64,000 nt of DNA from Rhizobium leguminosarum (GTDB lineage Bacteria > Pseudomonadota > Alphaproteobacteria > Rhizobiales > Rhizobiaceae), in contig NZ_MZMU01000024.1 in the NCBI RefSeq assembly GCF_004123835.1, forward strand, positions 416,501-480,500, in the 5' to 3' direction. Numbering within the stretch: position 1 is the first letter of the stretch; the number at the start of each line of letters is the position of its first letter. A program made the translations under genes and the position numbers. This document shows positions 8,169-18,126 of the stretch, piece by piece. Below the pieces are notes generated by a model. It ran no database searches. It saw only the letters and a program-made list of their open reading frames with translations, and had not been told where the DNA came from.

Positions 8169-9279
8169 CCACGCATCGGACTTCGTCCTGCAGGCCATAA
8201 GCTTCGACACTCTGGAAGGCTGGAAGGATGATGATCCTTCCGGCCTTTTTGAAGTGATGCGAAGCTGCCGACGGCAGATCACCGATGTCAAACCGTACCG
8301 CACCGGATCGCTTGGCCTGAGCTCGGAAGATCTGCTTCCGCTTCTCGCAGCCGCCGAAGATTTCACTCCGTCATCTCCGGCGTCGGCGCGCGCCTTTTTC
8401 GAGACGCACTGTCGGCCTTTTCTGATTCGCCGCAAGGATGGCAATTCCGGCTTCGTCACCGCCTTCTACGAACCTGATATCGACGTGTCGGAGCGTCCGG
8501 ACGATATTTTCCGTTTTCCTTTCTACCGGCGTCCGGACGATCTGATCGATCTCCACGACGCCAATCGCCCCGTCGAGCTCGACAGCGACTATGCTTTCGG
8601 CCGCCTGCATGACGGCCGCATCGCTGCCTATCCGGACCGCCGCGCCATCGATCAGGGGTTTCTCAAGGGCCGCGGCCTCGAAATCGCCTGGGCGAAGTCG
8701 AAGGTCGATGTCTTCTTCGTGCATGTGCAGGGTGCTGCCCGCCTGCGTTATAAGGATGGTCGTATCGGCCGCATCACCTATGCGGCGAAGGCCGGCCATG
8801 TTTTCTCGGCGATCGGCAAGCTGCTGATCGAGCGCGGCGAGATCGATCGGGCGGAGGTTTCGATGCAGGCGATCCGTGCCTGGCTGGCGCGCAATCCCGA
8901 GCGCGTCGACGAAGTGTTATGGCATAATCGCTCTTATATTTTCTTCCGTGATGCACCGGTTGCCGATCCGCAGGCAGGTCCGATCGCGGCCGCCAAGGTG
9001 CCGCTTCTCGCCGGTCGAGCGCTTGCGGTCGACCGGATGATCCATACCTTCGGCTTTCCCTTTTTCATTCGCGCCGAAAACCTCACCCATCTCGACCAGG
9101 GCCGGCCGTTCCGCCGGCTGATGCTGGCGCTCGATACCGGCTCGGCGATTATCGGGCCGGCGCGGGGTGATATCTTCACGGGCTCAGGGGACATGGCCGG
9201 GGAAAGTGCCGGCACCGTCCGCAACGACGCCGATTTCACCATCCTCATTCCCAATGCCGCCGCCGGAAGATTCGATTGA
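8161..9279 (+). CDS. mltA: MltA-family lytic murein transglycosylase without a visible export signal
   Basis: MltA enzymes cleave the MurNAc-GlcNAc bond of peptidoglycan with 1,6-anhydro ring formation. The 372-residue protein has the MltA domain (GFVTAFYEPDIDVS, AYPDRRAIDQGFLKGRGLEIAWAKSKVDVFFVHVQGAARL) and the C-terminal 3D domain (LDTGSAIIGPARGDIFTGSG) with conserved aspartates. Start is the ATG at 8161, overlapping the timA-like stop. The N-terminus (MSDHASDFVLQAISFDTLEGW) shows neither signal peptide nor lipobox, unlike E. coli MltA. Its partner upstream is membrane-anchored. Confidence 0.9.
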   Translation: MSDHASDFVLQAISFDTLEGWKDDDPSGLFEVMRSCRRQITDVKPYRTGSLGLSSEDLLPLLAAAEDFTPSSPASARAFFETHCRPFLIRRKDGNSGFVTAFYEPDIDVSERPDDIFRFPFYRRPDDLIDLHDANRPVELDSDYAFGRLHDGRIAAYPDRRAIDQGFLKGRGLEIAWAKSKVDVFFVHVQGAARLRYKDGRIGRITYAAKAGHVFSAIGKLLIERGEIDRAEVSMQAIRAWLARNPERVDEVLWHNRSYIFFRDAPVADPQAGPIAAAKVPLLAGRALAVDRMIHTFGFPFFIRAENLTHLDQGRPFRRLMLALDTGSAIIGPARGDIFTGSGDMAGESAGTVRNDADFTILIPNAAAGRFD

Positions 9280-9845
9280 TGGCCAGGGATCGCAAGCTGA
9301 GCGCCGATGAGAGAATCCTCTGGGGCAAGGTTGCCCGCAGTACGCGGCCGATGCCCGGGAAGGCGGGGGCGTTGACCGAACTCGATGCCTTTCTTGCCGA
9401 AGCCGAGGCGGCGGCCGAACGGGAACAGGAAAAGCAGACGCCCGCCACACTTATGCCGCTGCAGCCGACAGCACCGTCAATGGCGAAGCCATCGGCCGGG
9501 GTGCATCATCCGCTGGAAAAGCCGGTCAAGCGTAAGATCGCCAAGGGCCGGCTGGCGCTCGAAGCGCGGATCGACCTGCACGGCCTGGTGCAGAGCCAGG
9601 CTCATGCCATCCTTCTCGATTTCCTGATCCGCGCCCACGAGCGCGGCATGCGCCATGTGCTGGTCATTACGGGCAAGGGCAGCTCCATGGGCAGCGAGGG
9701 CGCGTTGAAGCGGGCCGTGCCTCTCTGGTTCTCAAAGCCCGAATTCCGCTACCTGATCTCCTCCTATGAGCCGGCCGCACAGCATCATGGCGGTGAGGGC
9801 GCGCTCTACATTCGCTTGTCGCGGCGGCATGGGGAAAGGTCATGA
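9279..9845 (+). CDS. Smr-domain protein (MutS2 C-terminal-like nuclease domain)
   Basis: Smr domains are small nucleic-acid endonuclease domains found at the end of MutS2 and as stand-alone proteins such as YdaL/SmrA. The 188-residue protein has a low-complexity N-terminal half and a C-terminal Smr domain: ARIDLHGLVQSQAH, VLVITGKGSSMGSEGALKRAVPLWF and HHGGEGALYIRLSRR. The ATG at 9279 overlaps the mltA TGA (TGATG) and its own stop overlaps the next gene by four bases. Substrate is unknown. Confidence 0.9.
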   Translation: MARDRKLSADERILWGKVARSTRPMPGKAGALTELDAFLAEAEAAAEREQEKQTPATLMPLQPTAPSMAKPSAGVHHPLEKPVKRKIAKGRLALEARIDLHGLVQSQAHAILLDFLIRAHERGMRHVLVITGKGSSMGSEGALKRAVPLWFSKPEFRYLISSYEPAAQHHGGEGALYIRLSRRHGERS

Positions 9846-10219
9846 CACCCTTCGGAGAGGCGGTTCGCAGGTTGCGGGCGCGCAAGGGCGTCTCGCAGAA
9901 GGAGATGGCGGAAGCACTGAATGTCTCTCCTGCCTATCTCTCGGCGCTCGAACATGGAAAGCGTGGTTTGCCGACATTCGATCTGCTGCAGCGCATCGCC
10001 GGTTATTTCAACATCATCTGGGATGAGGCCGAGGAACTGTTCCTGCTCGCCCGCTCGTCGGACCCGCGCGTCGTGATCGACACCTCCGGCCTGCCCCCCG
10101 AATATACCGAATTTGCCAACCGGCTGGCCCGGCGGATTCGCAGCCTTGACAGTGCTGAGATAGGCCGGCTATCGGCTCTTCTCGAAAATAGCGGCAAAGG
10201 CGACGGAAAAGCGTCGTAA
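9842..10219 (+). CDS. XRE-family helix-turn-helix regulator
   Basis: A 125-residue DNA-binding protein. Residues 4-60 form a Cro/CI-type HTH (FGEAVRRLRARKGVSQKEMAEALNVSPAYLSALEHGKRGLPTFDLLQRIAGYF); the rest is a short helical tail. ATGA overlap with the smr gene places it at the end of the timA-mltA-smr-xre run, just upstream of gyrB. Target genes cannot be told from sequence; autoregulation or control of its own operon is possible but inferred. Confidence 0.9.
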   Translation: MTPFGEAVRRLRARKGVSQKEMAEALNVSPAYLSALEHGKRGLPTFDLLQRIAGYFNIIWDEAEELFLLARSSDPRVVIDTSGLPPEYTEFANRLARRIRSLDSAEIGRLSALLENSGKGDGKAS

Positions 10220-10254
10220 TCCCCTGTTTTATGCCTTGTTTTAGGGGCTTGCCA

Positions 10255-10283
10255 TTGGGAAGTGGGTTCAAAAAACCTATATA
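10255..10283 (+). promoter_or_regulatory. Candidate gyrB promoter
   Basis: TTGGGA (10255-10260) and TATATA (10278-10283) separated by 17 bases, about 70 bases upstream of the gyrB ATG. Weak -35, good -10; assigned by eye only. Confidence 0.35.
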
Positions 10284-10354
10284 CGAGAGTGAAGAAAGCC
10301 GGTGATTCGCAAGGCGCGCCGCAGCTTTACGACAACAGGGAAAATCTCGACAGA

Positions 10355-12790
<2,436 letters not shown>

Positions 12791-12811
12791 TTGATATTTC
12801 AAAAATAAATG

Positions 12812-12841
12812 GCCCCGCTATCTTTAGGATGGCGGGGCTTT
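12812..12841. terminator. Intrinsic terminator between gyrB and the nitroreductase gene
   Basis: An 11-bp stem with one G-T wobble (12812-12822 with 12828-12838, core GCCCCGC/GCGGGGC), 5-base loop and a following TTT. It lies between convergent genes and may act in both directions. Confidence 0.8.
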
Positions 12842-12876
12842 CGTTTGCCCGATATCTGCTTGGCCTTTGGCTTCGC

Positions 12877-13476
12877 TCAATTCGCGACGAAGCGCCCGTT
12901 GAAGGCAACCTCGGAGAGCGGCTTGCGCTGGCTGGGGAATTCGCGCGCCTGATTGCGTTCGGAAAGAACGCTCTTGTCGGCCAGGCGGCCGACGGCGACG
13001 CCTGCCTCGACGCGGTATCCCTCGGGAATGCTGAAAGCCCGCCTGATTTCTTCATGCTTGATGCCACCCATGCCATGGACGTAAAAGCCGGAGAGGCGCG
13101 CCTGGATCGCCAGATGCCCCCATGCCGCACCGGCATCGAAGGAATGCGTGTAGCTCGGCTTTTCCTCAGCCGAGCCGGCAGCCCCGGTGAAAGCGCGCGC
13201 CACGACAAAGATCAGCGCCGATGCGTTCCTGGCCCATTCCTGGTTGGAATCGTTGAGCAAAGCGACGAATTTCTCCCAATGCTCCGAACCCTTGAGGCCA
13301 TAGATAAAGCGCCAGGGCTGGTGGTTGGCCGAGGACGGCGCCCAATGGGCGGCGTCGAGCAGACCGAGCAGCTGCGTCTCCTCGATGATTTCGCCGGTGA
13401 AGGCGCGCGGCGACCAGCGGTCGAGAAACATCGGATCGATCGGATAGTCGGATTCGCGGTGATTGCTCTTCATCAT
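12877..13476 (-). CDS. Nitroreductase-family FMN oxidoreductase
   Basis: Members are FMN-dependent NAD(P)H oxidoreductases acting on nitro compounds, quinones or flavins. The 199-residue protein has DRWSPRAFTGE near the N-terminus (FMN contacts), HWAPSSANHQPWRFIY at about 44-59, the central DAGAAWGHLAIQARLSGFYVHGMGGIKHEEIRRAF and a closing VAVGRLADK. The first ATG (13476) is followed at once by another. It ends near the gyrB terminator. Physiological substrate is unknown. Confidence 0.85.
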   Translation of the reverse strand: MMKSNHRESDYPIDPMFLDRWSPRAFTGEIIEETQLLGLLDAAHWAPSSANHQPWRFIYGLKGSEHWEKFVALLNDSNQEWARNASALIFVVARAFTGAAGSAEEKPSYTHSFDAGAAWGHLAIQARLSGFYVHGMGGIKHEEIRRAFSIPEGYRVEAGVAVGRLADKSVLSERNQAREFPSQRKPLSEVAFNGRFVAN

Positions 13477-13522
13477 GCTTGTTCCAGGGTTTGGGGCAGA
13501 AAATTTGGATCGGGGGCTGGGC

Positions 13523-13806
13523 TTAGTCCGACCAGACGATGTCGAGTTCTTCGCGAAAGGCGAAGCGCTTCAGATGATCGTCGATGACCTGCTGCATCCT
13601 CTCCTGTTGCGAGGGATCGGCGACCGAAAGTGTCATGGTCAGCGCCGCATCGTCGGCGGCAAACGTTACCTCGGCCGTATCGCTGAACGGCACCCGGCCC
13701 TTCAGAGGATCAAAATCGACGCTGACTTGTGGCTCCAGTGTTTGCAGAGCTGCTGTAGGTAGCGGCTCGCATGTTGGGTCTGCACGACGGCCTTCGAGAG
13801 ATGCAT
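13523..13806 (-). pseudogene. DUF2218-family gene broken by a one-base frameshift
   Basis: Reading leftwards from an ATG at 13806 (GGAG nine bases upstream) gives MHLSKAVVQTQHASRYLQQLCKHWSHK, the start of a DUF2218 protein (a family of about 95 residues, role unknown), then runs into a stop. Shifting frame at about 13726-13731 (CACAAG followed by TCAGC) gives VSVDFDPLKGRVPFSDTAEV and then MQQVIDDHLKRFAFREELDIVWSD and a TAA at 13525, the rest of the family. Restoring one G would join the halves into one open frame. This is either a recent frameshift mutation or a sequencing error. Confidence 0.8.
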
Positions 13807-13920
13807 TTCGAGCTCCACGTCATCTTGTATAGCCAAGTCATATTTCCTGCTTCGTTGGCTTGGCAAGCGCAGCATCGTCGCAGTTTGAGCGTGCAGATTG
13901 TCTCCATGACTACTGCGCGA
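13807..13920. other. Gene-free spacer
   Basis: Between the DUF2218 pseudogene start and a gene remnant. It should hold the promoter of the DUF2218 gene on the minus strand; no convincing hexamers seen. Confidence 0.4.
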
Positions 13921-14067
13921 CGTCTGCCGCCGTATGCTGATTGGCCGGGCATCGGTGAAACGGTGAATCTCGATCATATCAAGTGCGGCTACTATGCGAT
14001 CGAGACCCTCAATCCGACGAAAATCGTTCCCGTCGGCCCTGATCTGGCGGAAATTTTTAGAGCATGA
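13921..14067 (+). pseudogene. 3' remnant of a glutathionyl-hydroquinone reductase (YqjG/ECM4-like) gene
   Basis: About 48 codons encode PYADWPGIGETVNLDHIKCGYYAIETLNPTKIVPVGPDLAEIF and a stop. This resembles the C-terminal end of YqjG/ECM4 glutathionyl-hydroquinone reductases (WPG.AETVNMDHIK.HYY...INPTGIVP.GP). The rest of the roughly 320-residue enzyme, with its thioredoxin-like domain, is absent: upstream sequence in this frame has no family resemblance and runs into the divergent DUF2218 region. A small ORF starting at the ATG at 13906 could be translated but would lack an active site. Family assignment is from remembered motifs. Confidence 0.65.
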
Positions 14068-14110
14068 TGTCGAAAGATTCGGGCGGGTTTCGGCAGAAAA
14101 TCACTTAAAT
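14059..14110. repeat. Degenerate rhizobial intergenic repeat
   Basis: AGAGCATGATGTCGAAAGAT followed by a GGGTTTCGGCAGAAAATCAC segment resembles half of the common rhizobial palindromic element (AGCATGATGTCGAAAA...TTTTCGG). The second arm is decayed. It begins at the end of the gene remnant. Confidence 0.45.
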
Positions 14111-14210
14111 CGCGGAAAAGCCGTACCGCTTCCCGGCAAAGCCGTAATGACACCGATGAATAATTCGTTCATAGGTGGTTGCAAATCCGTTTTCGATGAG
14201 GAGGAATTCC

Positions 14211-15053
14211 ATGAAGCTGATGCGTGTTGGCGAAGCAGGCAGTGAAAAACCAGCACTTCTCGATGCCGATGGCAAGATCCGCGATCTCTCCGGTCATGTC
14301 GCCGATATCGGCGGTGAAGCGATCGGACCGGCAGGCCTTGCAAAGATAGCAGCGATCGATCCGAAGAGCCTTCCGGAAATCGCACCCGGTCGCATCGGCG
14401 CCTGCGTCGCGGGCACTGGCAAATTCATCTGCATCGGCTTGAACTATTCGGATCATGCTGCCGAAACCGGTGCGACCGTGCCGCCCGAGCCGATCATCTT
14501 CATGAAAGCAACGTCCGCAATCGTCGGGCCGAACGACGATGTCATCATTCCTCGCGGTTCGGAAAAGACCGATTGGGAAGTCGAGCTCGGCGTCGTCATC
14601 GGCAAAACCGCTAAATATGTAACGGAAGCCGAAGCGCTGGATTATGTAGCCGGTTATTGCGTCTCCAATGACGTTTCCGAGCGCGCTTTCCAGACCGAGC
14701 GGTCCGGTCAGTGGACCAAGGGCAAGTCCTGCGACACCTTTGGTCCGATCGGCCCCTGGCTCGTGACCAAGGATGAAATTCCGCAACCGCAGAACCTCGG
14801 CATGTGGCTGACGGTCAACGGCCAGAAGATGCAGAACGGTTCATCGAAGACGATGGTTTACGGGGTTGCGTTCCTCGTCTCCTACCTCAGCCAGTTCATG
14901 TCGCTGCATCCCGGTGACGTGATCTCGACCGGCACGCCTCCGGGCGTCGGCATGGGCCTCAAGCCGCCGCGTTATCTCAAGGCGGGAGACGTGGTCGAAC
15001 TCGGCATCGAAGGTCTCGGCACGCAGAAGCAGACCTTTGTAGCGGATCGTTAA
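14211..15053 (+). CDS. Fumarylacetoacetate hydrolase-family protein
   Basis: The FAH family covers metal-dependent C-C hydrolases, decarboxylases and hydratases acting on 2-oxo or acylpyruvate compounds. The 280-residue protein has an N-terminal MKLMRVGEAGSEKPALLDADGKIRDLS domain and the FAH core: CIGLNYSDHAAETG, PPEPIIFMKATSAIVGPND, TDWEVELGVVIGKTAK (metal-binding acidic residues) and STGTPPGVGMGLKPPRYLKAGD. The ATG at 14211 has GAGGAGGA just upstream. It stands alone. The close relatives are often named ureidoglycolate lyase or 2-keto-4-pentenoate hydratase, but the substrate cannot be assigned. Confidence 0.88.
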   Translation: MKLMRVGEAGSEKPALLDADGKIRDLSGHVADIGGEAIGPAGLAKIAAIDPKSLPEIAPGRIGACVAGTGKFICIGLNYSDHAAETGATVPPEPIIFMKATSAIVGPNDDVIIPRGSEKTDWEVELGVVIGKTAKYVTEAEALDYVAGYCVSNDVSERAFQTERSGQWTKGKSCDTFGPIGPWLVTKDEIPQPQNLGMWLTVNGQKMQNGSSKTMVYGVAFLVSYLSQFMSLHPGDVISTGTPPGVGMGLKPPRYLKAGDVVELGIEGLGTQKQTFVADR

Positions 15054-15147
15054 CGACGCTTCTTGCTGAGAAACTTAAGTTTTCAGGTCGATTATGATGC
15101 CGGAGGTCAATTCTGCGGCATTTCTTGTGTAGGTTTGGTTCGTCCAT

Positions 15148-15160
15148 GTTGCTGTGCAAC
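15148..15160. promoter_or_regulatory. GTTGC-TGT-GCAAC palindrome upstream of phaZ (candidate PhaR operator)
   Basis: A perfect 5-bp inverted repeat with a 3-base spacer containing TGC-N3-GCA, about 100 bases upstream of phaZ. PhaR/AniA repressors of polyhydroxybutyrate genes bind TGC-rich palindromes of this kind, so a role in phaZ control is suggested, not shown. Confidence 0.4.
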
Positions 15161-15257
15161 AAAAACCTGTTAGTCTGCGGTACGTGCCCGCATTACGGAA
15201 AGAGCCGATGCCTCTCAATCAGCGTCATCTTTTCGATAGAGAAAGGTGGCGCCTTCC

Positions 15258-16535
15258 ATGTTTTATCAGCTTTATGAATTGAACCATGCCGCCATGGCGC
15301 CGTATCGCGCCGCGGCCGATATCATGCGATTTGCCTATGCCAATCCGCTGAACCCGTTCTCCCACACGCCATTCGGCCGGACGATGGCGGCAAGCCTCGA
15401 AATGTTCGAACGCACGACACGACGCTACGGGAAGCCGGAATTCGGATTGAAGCAGACGACGATCGGTGACCAGACGGTTTCCGTCCGCGAAGAGGTCGTC
15501 TGGTCGCGACCCTTCTGCAATCTCCTACATTTCGCGCGCAGTGTTCCCGCCGCGCGCGGCAATGATCCGCGCATACTGATCGTCGCGCCGATGTCCGGCC
15601 ACTATGCCACGCTGCTGCGCGGCACGGTCGAGGCGCTGCTGCCGAGTGCCGATATCTACATCACCGACTGGATCGACGCCCGCATGGTGCCGATGACGGA
15701 AGGCACGTTCGATTTCGACGATTACGTCGACTACGTCATCGAGATGCTGCATTTCCTCGGTCACGACACGCATGTCATTGCCGTCTGTCAGCCTTCCGTT
15801 CCGGTGCTAGCTGCCGCTGCCGTGATGGAAGAAGCCAGAGATCCGCTTTCGCCGGCGTCGATGACGCTGATGGGTGGTCCGATCGACACGCGCATCAACC
15901 CCACGGCGGTCAACAAGCTCGCCCAGGAGCGGTCGCTGCAGTGGTTCTCCGACAATGTCATCATGAACGTGCCTTGGCCGCAGCCGGGCTTCATGCGCCC
16001 GGTCTATCCAGGATTTCTGCAGCTTTCGGGCTTCATGTCGATGAATCTTGATCGCCATCTCGTCGCGCACAAAGAATTCTTCATGCATCTCGTGAAGAAC
16101 GACGGCGAGCCGGAAAGACATCGCGATTTCTACGACGAATATCTCGCCGTCATGGATCTGACCGCCGAATTCTATCTGCAGACGGTGGAGGAGGTCTTCA
16201 TCAAGCATTCGCTGCCGAAGGGCGAACTGATGCATCGCGGCAGACGCGTCGATCCGGCGGCAATTCGCAACGTGGCGCTGCTGACCGTCGAAGGTGAGAA
16301 TGACGATATCTCCGGGGTCGGCCAGACAAAGGCGGCGCAGACCATCTGCGTGAACATTCCCGAAGATATGCGCATGCATTATCTTCAGCCGGATGTCGGC
16401 CATTATGGTGTTTTCAATGGCTCGCGTTTCCGCCGCGAGATCGCGCCGCGCATCATCAATTTCGTCCGTCAGCATTCTCGTTCCGCCGTTAAGCCTCCGG
16501 TCCCGCGTGTTATCAAGGGCGGCCGGGCGGGCTGA
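15258..16535 (+). CDS. phaZ: Intracellular polyhydroxyalkanoate depolymerase
   Basis: PhaZ degrades native intracellular polyhydroxybutyrate granules, releasing 3-hydroxybutyrate. The 425-residue alpha/beta-hydrolase starts MFYQLYELNHAAMAPYRAAAD, has ILIVAPMSGHYATLLRGTVEALL (about 106-128), and carries the nucleophile elbow VCQPSVP with Cys177, as in the Ralstonia PhaZa1 type that uses cysteine where lipases use serine. A later GHYGVFNGSRFR holds the likely catalytic histidine. The ATG at 15258 has AAAGGTGG upstream; a GTG four codons earlier is possible. The rhizobial lifestyle of storing PHB fits. Confidence 0.93.
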   Translation: MFYQLYELNHAAMAPYRAAADIMRFAYANPLNPFSHTPFGRTMAASLEMFERTTRRYGKPEFGLKQTTIGDQTVSVREEVVWSRPFCNLLHFARSVPAARGNDPRILIVAPMSGHYATLLRGTVEALLPSADIYITDWIDARMVPMTEGTFDFDDYVDYVIEMLHFLGHDTHVIAVCQPSVPVLAAAAVMEEARDPLSPASMTLMGGPIDTRINPTAVNKLAQERSLQWFSDNVIMNVPWPQPGFMRPVYPGFLQLSGFMSMNLDRHLVAHKEFFMHLVKNDGEPERHRDFYDEYLAVMDLTAEFYLQTVEEVFIKHSLPKGELMHRGRRVDPAAIRNVALLTVEGENDDISGVGQTKAAQTICVNIPEDMRMHYLQPDVGHYGVFNGSRFRREIAPRIINFVRQHSRSAVKPPVPRVIKGGRAG

Positions 16536-16680
16536 ATCAGGGATAGCTGAATTAGCAAAACGGATTCAAGGCCTTGTCCGATTTCGCGGGCAATCGTCTT
16601 GAAGGCGGTTATTGCGGTAACCACATCGATTTCAGCGTTCGGTATTCTGCCGGGCGCGGAAAGCGAGGGATACCCGCACG

Positions 16681-17115
16681 ATGAACCAGTCAGCATTGCT
16701 TCGACCGGATTGGACTCCGGCTACCATTGCCCTGATGATTCTCGGCTTCATGGTTTTCTGGCCTCTGGGTCTTGCCATGCTTGCCTACATCATCTTCGGC
16801 GACCGTCTGCGCGGCTTCAAGCGTGACGTCAACCAGGCGACCGATGGCTTCTTTGCCTCCTGCCGCCGCCCGCATGGCCGTCACCGCCCGCACTTCTCGA
16901 CGGGCAACGTCGCCTTTGACGACTGGCGCAAGGCCGAACTCGACCGGATGGAGGAAGAGCGCCGCAAGCTTGACGAAATGCGCGAGGAATTCGACTCCTA
17001 TCTGCGCGAGCTCCGCCGCGCCAAGGATCAGGAAGAGTTCGACCGCTTCATGCGTGACCGCAGGAACGCCAAGCGTGATGACAATGGCCCGGTCGCTGAA
17101 TACCAGACGCCGTGA
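16681..17115 (+). CDS. DUF2852 membrane-anchored protein
   Basis: A 144-residue protein of unknown function. One or two hydrophobic stretches (WTPATIALMILGFMVFWPLGLAMLAYIIFGDRL, about 11-43) form a hairpin or single anchor; the rest is basic then strongly charged helix (DDWRKAELDRMEEERRKLDEMREEFDSYLRELRRAKDQEEFDRFMRDRR, about 80-130), probably a coiled coil facing the cytoplasm. The pattern matches the DUF2852 family common in Rhizobiales. A terminator follows directly, so it is probably monocistronic. Confidence 0.85.
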   Translation: MNQSALLRPDWTPATIALMILGFMVFWPLGLAMLAYIIFGDRLRGFKRDVNQATDGFFASCRRPHGRHRPHFSTGNVAFDDWRKAELDRMEEERRKLDEMREEFDSYLRELRRAKDQEEFDRFMRDRRNAKRDDNGPVAEYQTP

Positions 17116-17135
17116 AGGCCTGAACGCTGAAAATG

Positions 17136-17162
17136 ACCGGCATCTTCCGATGCCGGTTTTTC
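17136..17162 (+). terminator. Intrinsic terminator of the DUF2852 gene
   Basis: Perfect 9-bp stem ACCGGCATC/GATGCCGGT (17136-17144, 17149-17157), TTCC loop, then TTTTT. Confidence 0.88.
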
Positions 17163-17200
17163 TATGTCCGTTCCCCCGGCGAATCGGATAGAAAACACCC

Positions 17201-17959
17201 ATGTTCTCGCTTCTGAAGACAAGGCCGAAAGCCCGCAAACCGGCTCCGCCCGAAACGCGGACGTTGGATGTGGCTGGCCGGCTTATGCCGCTGACGATCA
17301 AGCAGCATGACCGGGCGACACGCATCACGCTGCGCATCGAACCGGGTGGCCGCGCCTTGAAGATGACGGTGCCGAAAGGCCTTGCGGCGCGTGAGGTCAA
17401 TGCCTTCCTCGATCGTCACCAGGGGTGGCTGTTCACCAAGCTTGCCAAGTTTTCAACCGATGCCGGCCTGCGTGACGGTGGCGAAATCCTCCTTCGCGGC
17501 GTTTCCCATCGCATCCAGCATAGCGGCAGCTTGCGCGGGCTGACGGAGGCGATTTCCATAGACGGCAGGCCGGTGCTGCGCGTCAGCGGCATGCCGGAAC
17601 ATGTTGGACGGCGCATTGCTGCCTTTCTCAAGAAAGAGGCGCGTGCCGATCTCGCAAGACTGGCGATGATGCATGCCGGAACGATCCGGGCGCCGGTCCG
17701 CTCGATCTCGATGAAGGATACCCGCAGCCGCTGGGGCTCGTGTTCGTCGGAGGGAAATCTGAGCTTTTCCTGGCGTATCGTCATGGCTCCGCCTTCGGTG
17801 ATCGATTATCTCGCGGCCCATGAAGTTGCCCATCTCAAGGAAATGAACCACGGCCCGCACTTCTGGGCCCTCTGCCGTAAGCTTTGCCCCGGTACGGAGG
17901 AGGCGAAGTCCTGGCTCAAGCGGCATGGCAGCCAGTTGCATGCCATCGATTTCGACTAG
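17201..17959 (+). CDS. YgjP-like zinc metalloprotease (DUF45/SprT-like)
   Basis: A predicted zinc metallopeptidase of the YgjP/WSS-like group. The 252-residue protein has a beta-rich N-terminal domain (residues about 25-130) and a C-terminal protease domain with SISMKDTRSRWGSCSSEGNLSFSWRIVMAP (168-198) and the zinc motif AAHEVAHLKEMNHGPHFW (HEVAH 207-211; further histidines 217 and 220). Start is the ATG at 17201. No signal peptide is seen. Substrate is unknown; its stop codon overlaps the start of an intergenic repeat. Confidence 0.87.
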   Translation: MFSLLKTRPKARKPAPPETRTLDVAGRLMPLTIKQHDRATRITLRIEPGGRALKMTVPKGLAAREVNAFLDRHQGWLFTKLAKFSTDAGLRDGGEILLRGVSHRIQHSGSLRGLTEAISIDGRPVLRVSGMPEHVGRRIAAFLKKEARADLARLAMMHAGTIRAPVRSISMKDTRSRWGSCSSEGNLSFSWRIVMAPPSVIDYLAAHEVAHLKEMNHGPHFWALCRKLCPGTEEAKSWLKRHGSQLHAIDFD

Positions 17960-18058
17960 CGCATAACCCGGAAAGTCGGAATCGATTTTTCGCAAAGCAT
18001 TATGCGCAGATTTAAAGTGATAGCGCGTCCTTTGGACGCGCGGCGCTCTAGCCGAGAG
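17959..18058. repeat. Rhizobial intergenic mosaic repeat with two hairpins
   Basis: The first palindrome has arms GCGCATAA (17959-17966) and TTATGCGC (18000-18007); the second is GCGCGTCC-TTT-GGACGCGC (18023-18041) followed by GGCGCTCTAG. The second hairpin resembles the one at 40245-40264. Such elements are dispersed between genes in rhizobial genomes (RIME-type). Confidence 0.7.
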
Positions 18059-18126
18059 CCGCGCTAAATTCAGCGTTCGTCGCAAATTGGCTCGACTCTT
18101 TCCACATTTCGTGTCACTTCGCTGCC

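Noticed and set aside
13771..13920. N-terminal part of the plus-strand frame upstream of the reductase remnant
   Set aside because: It lies opposite the DUF2218 gene start and shows no resemblance to the reductase family; only the last 48 codons do.
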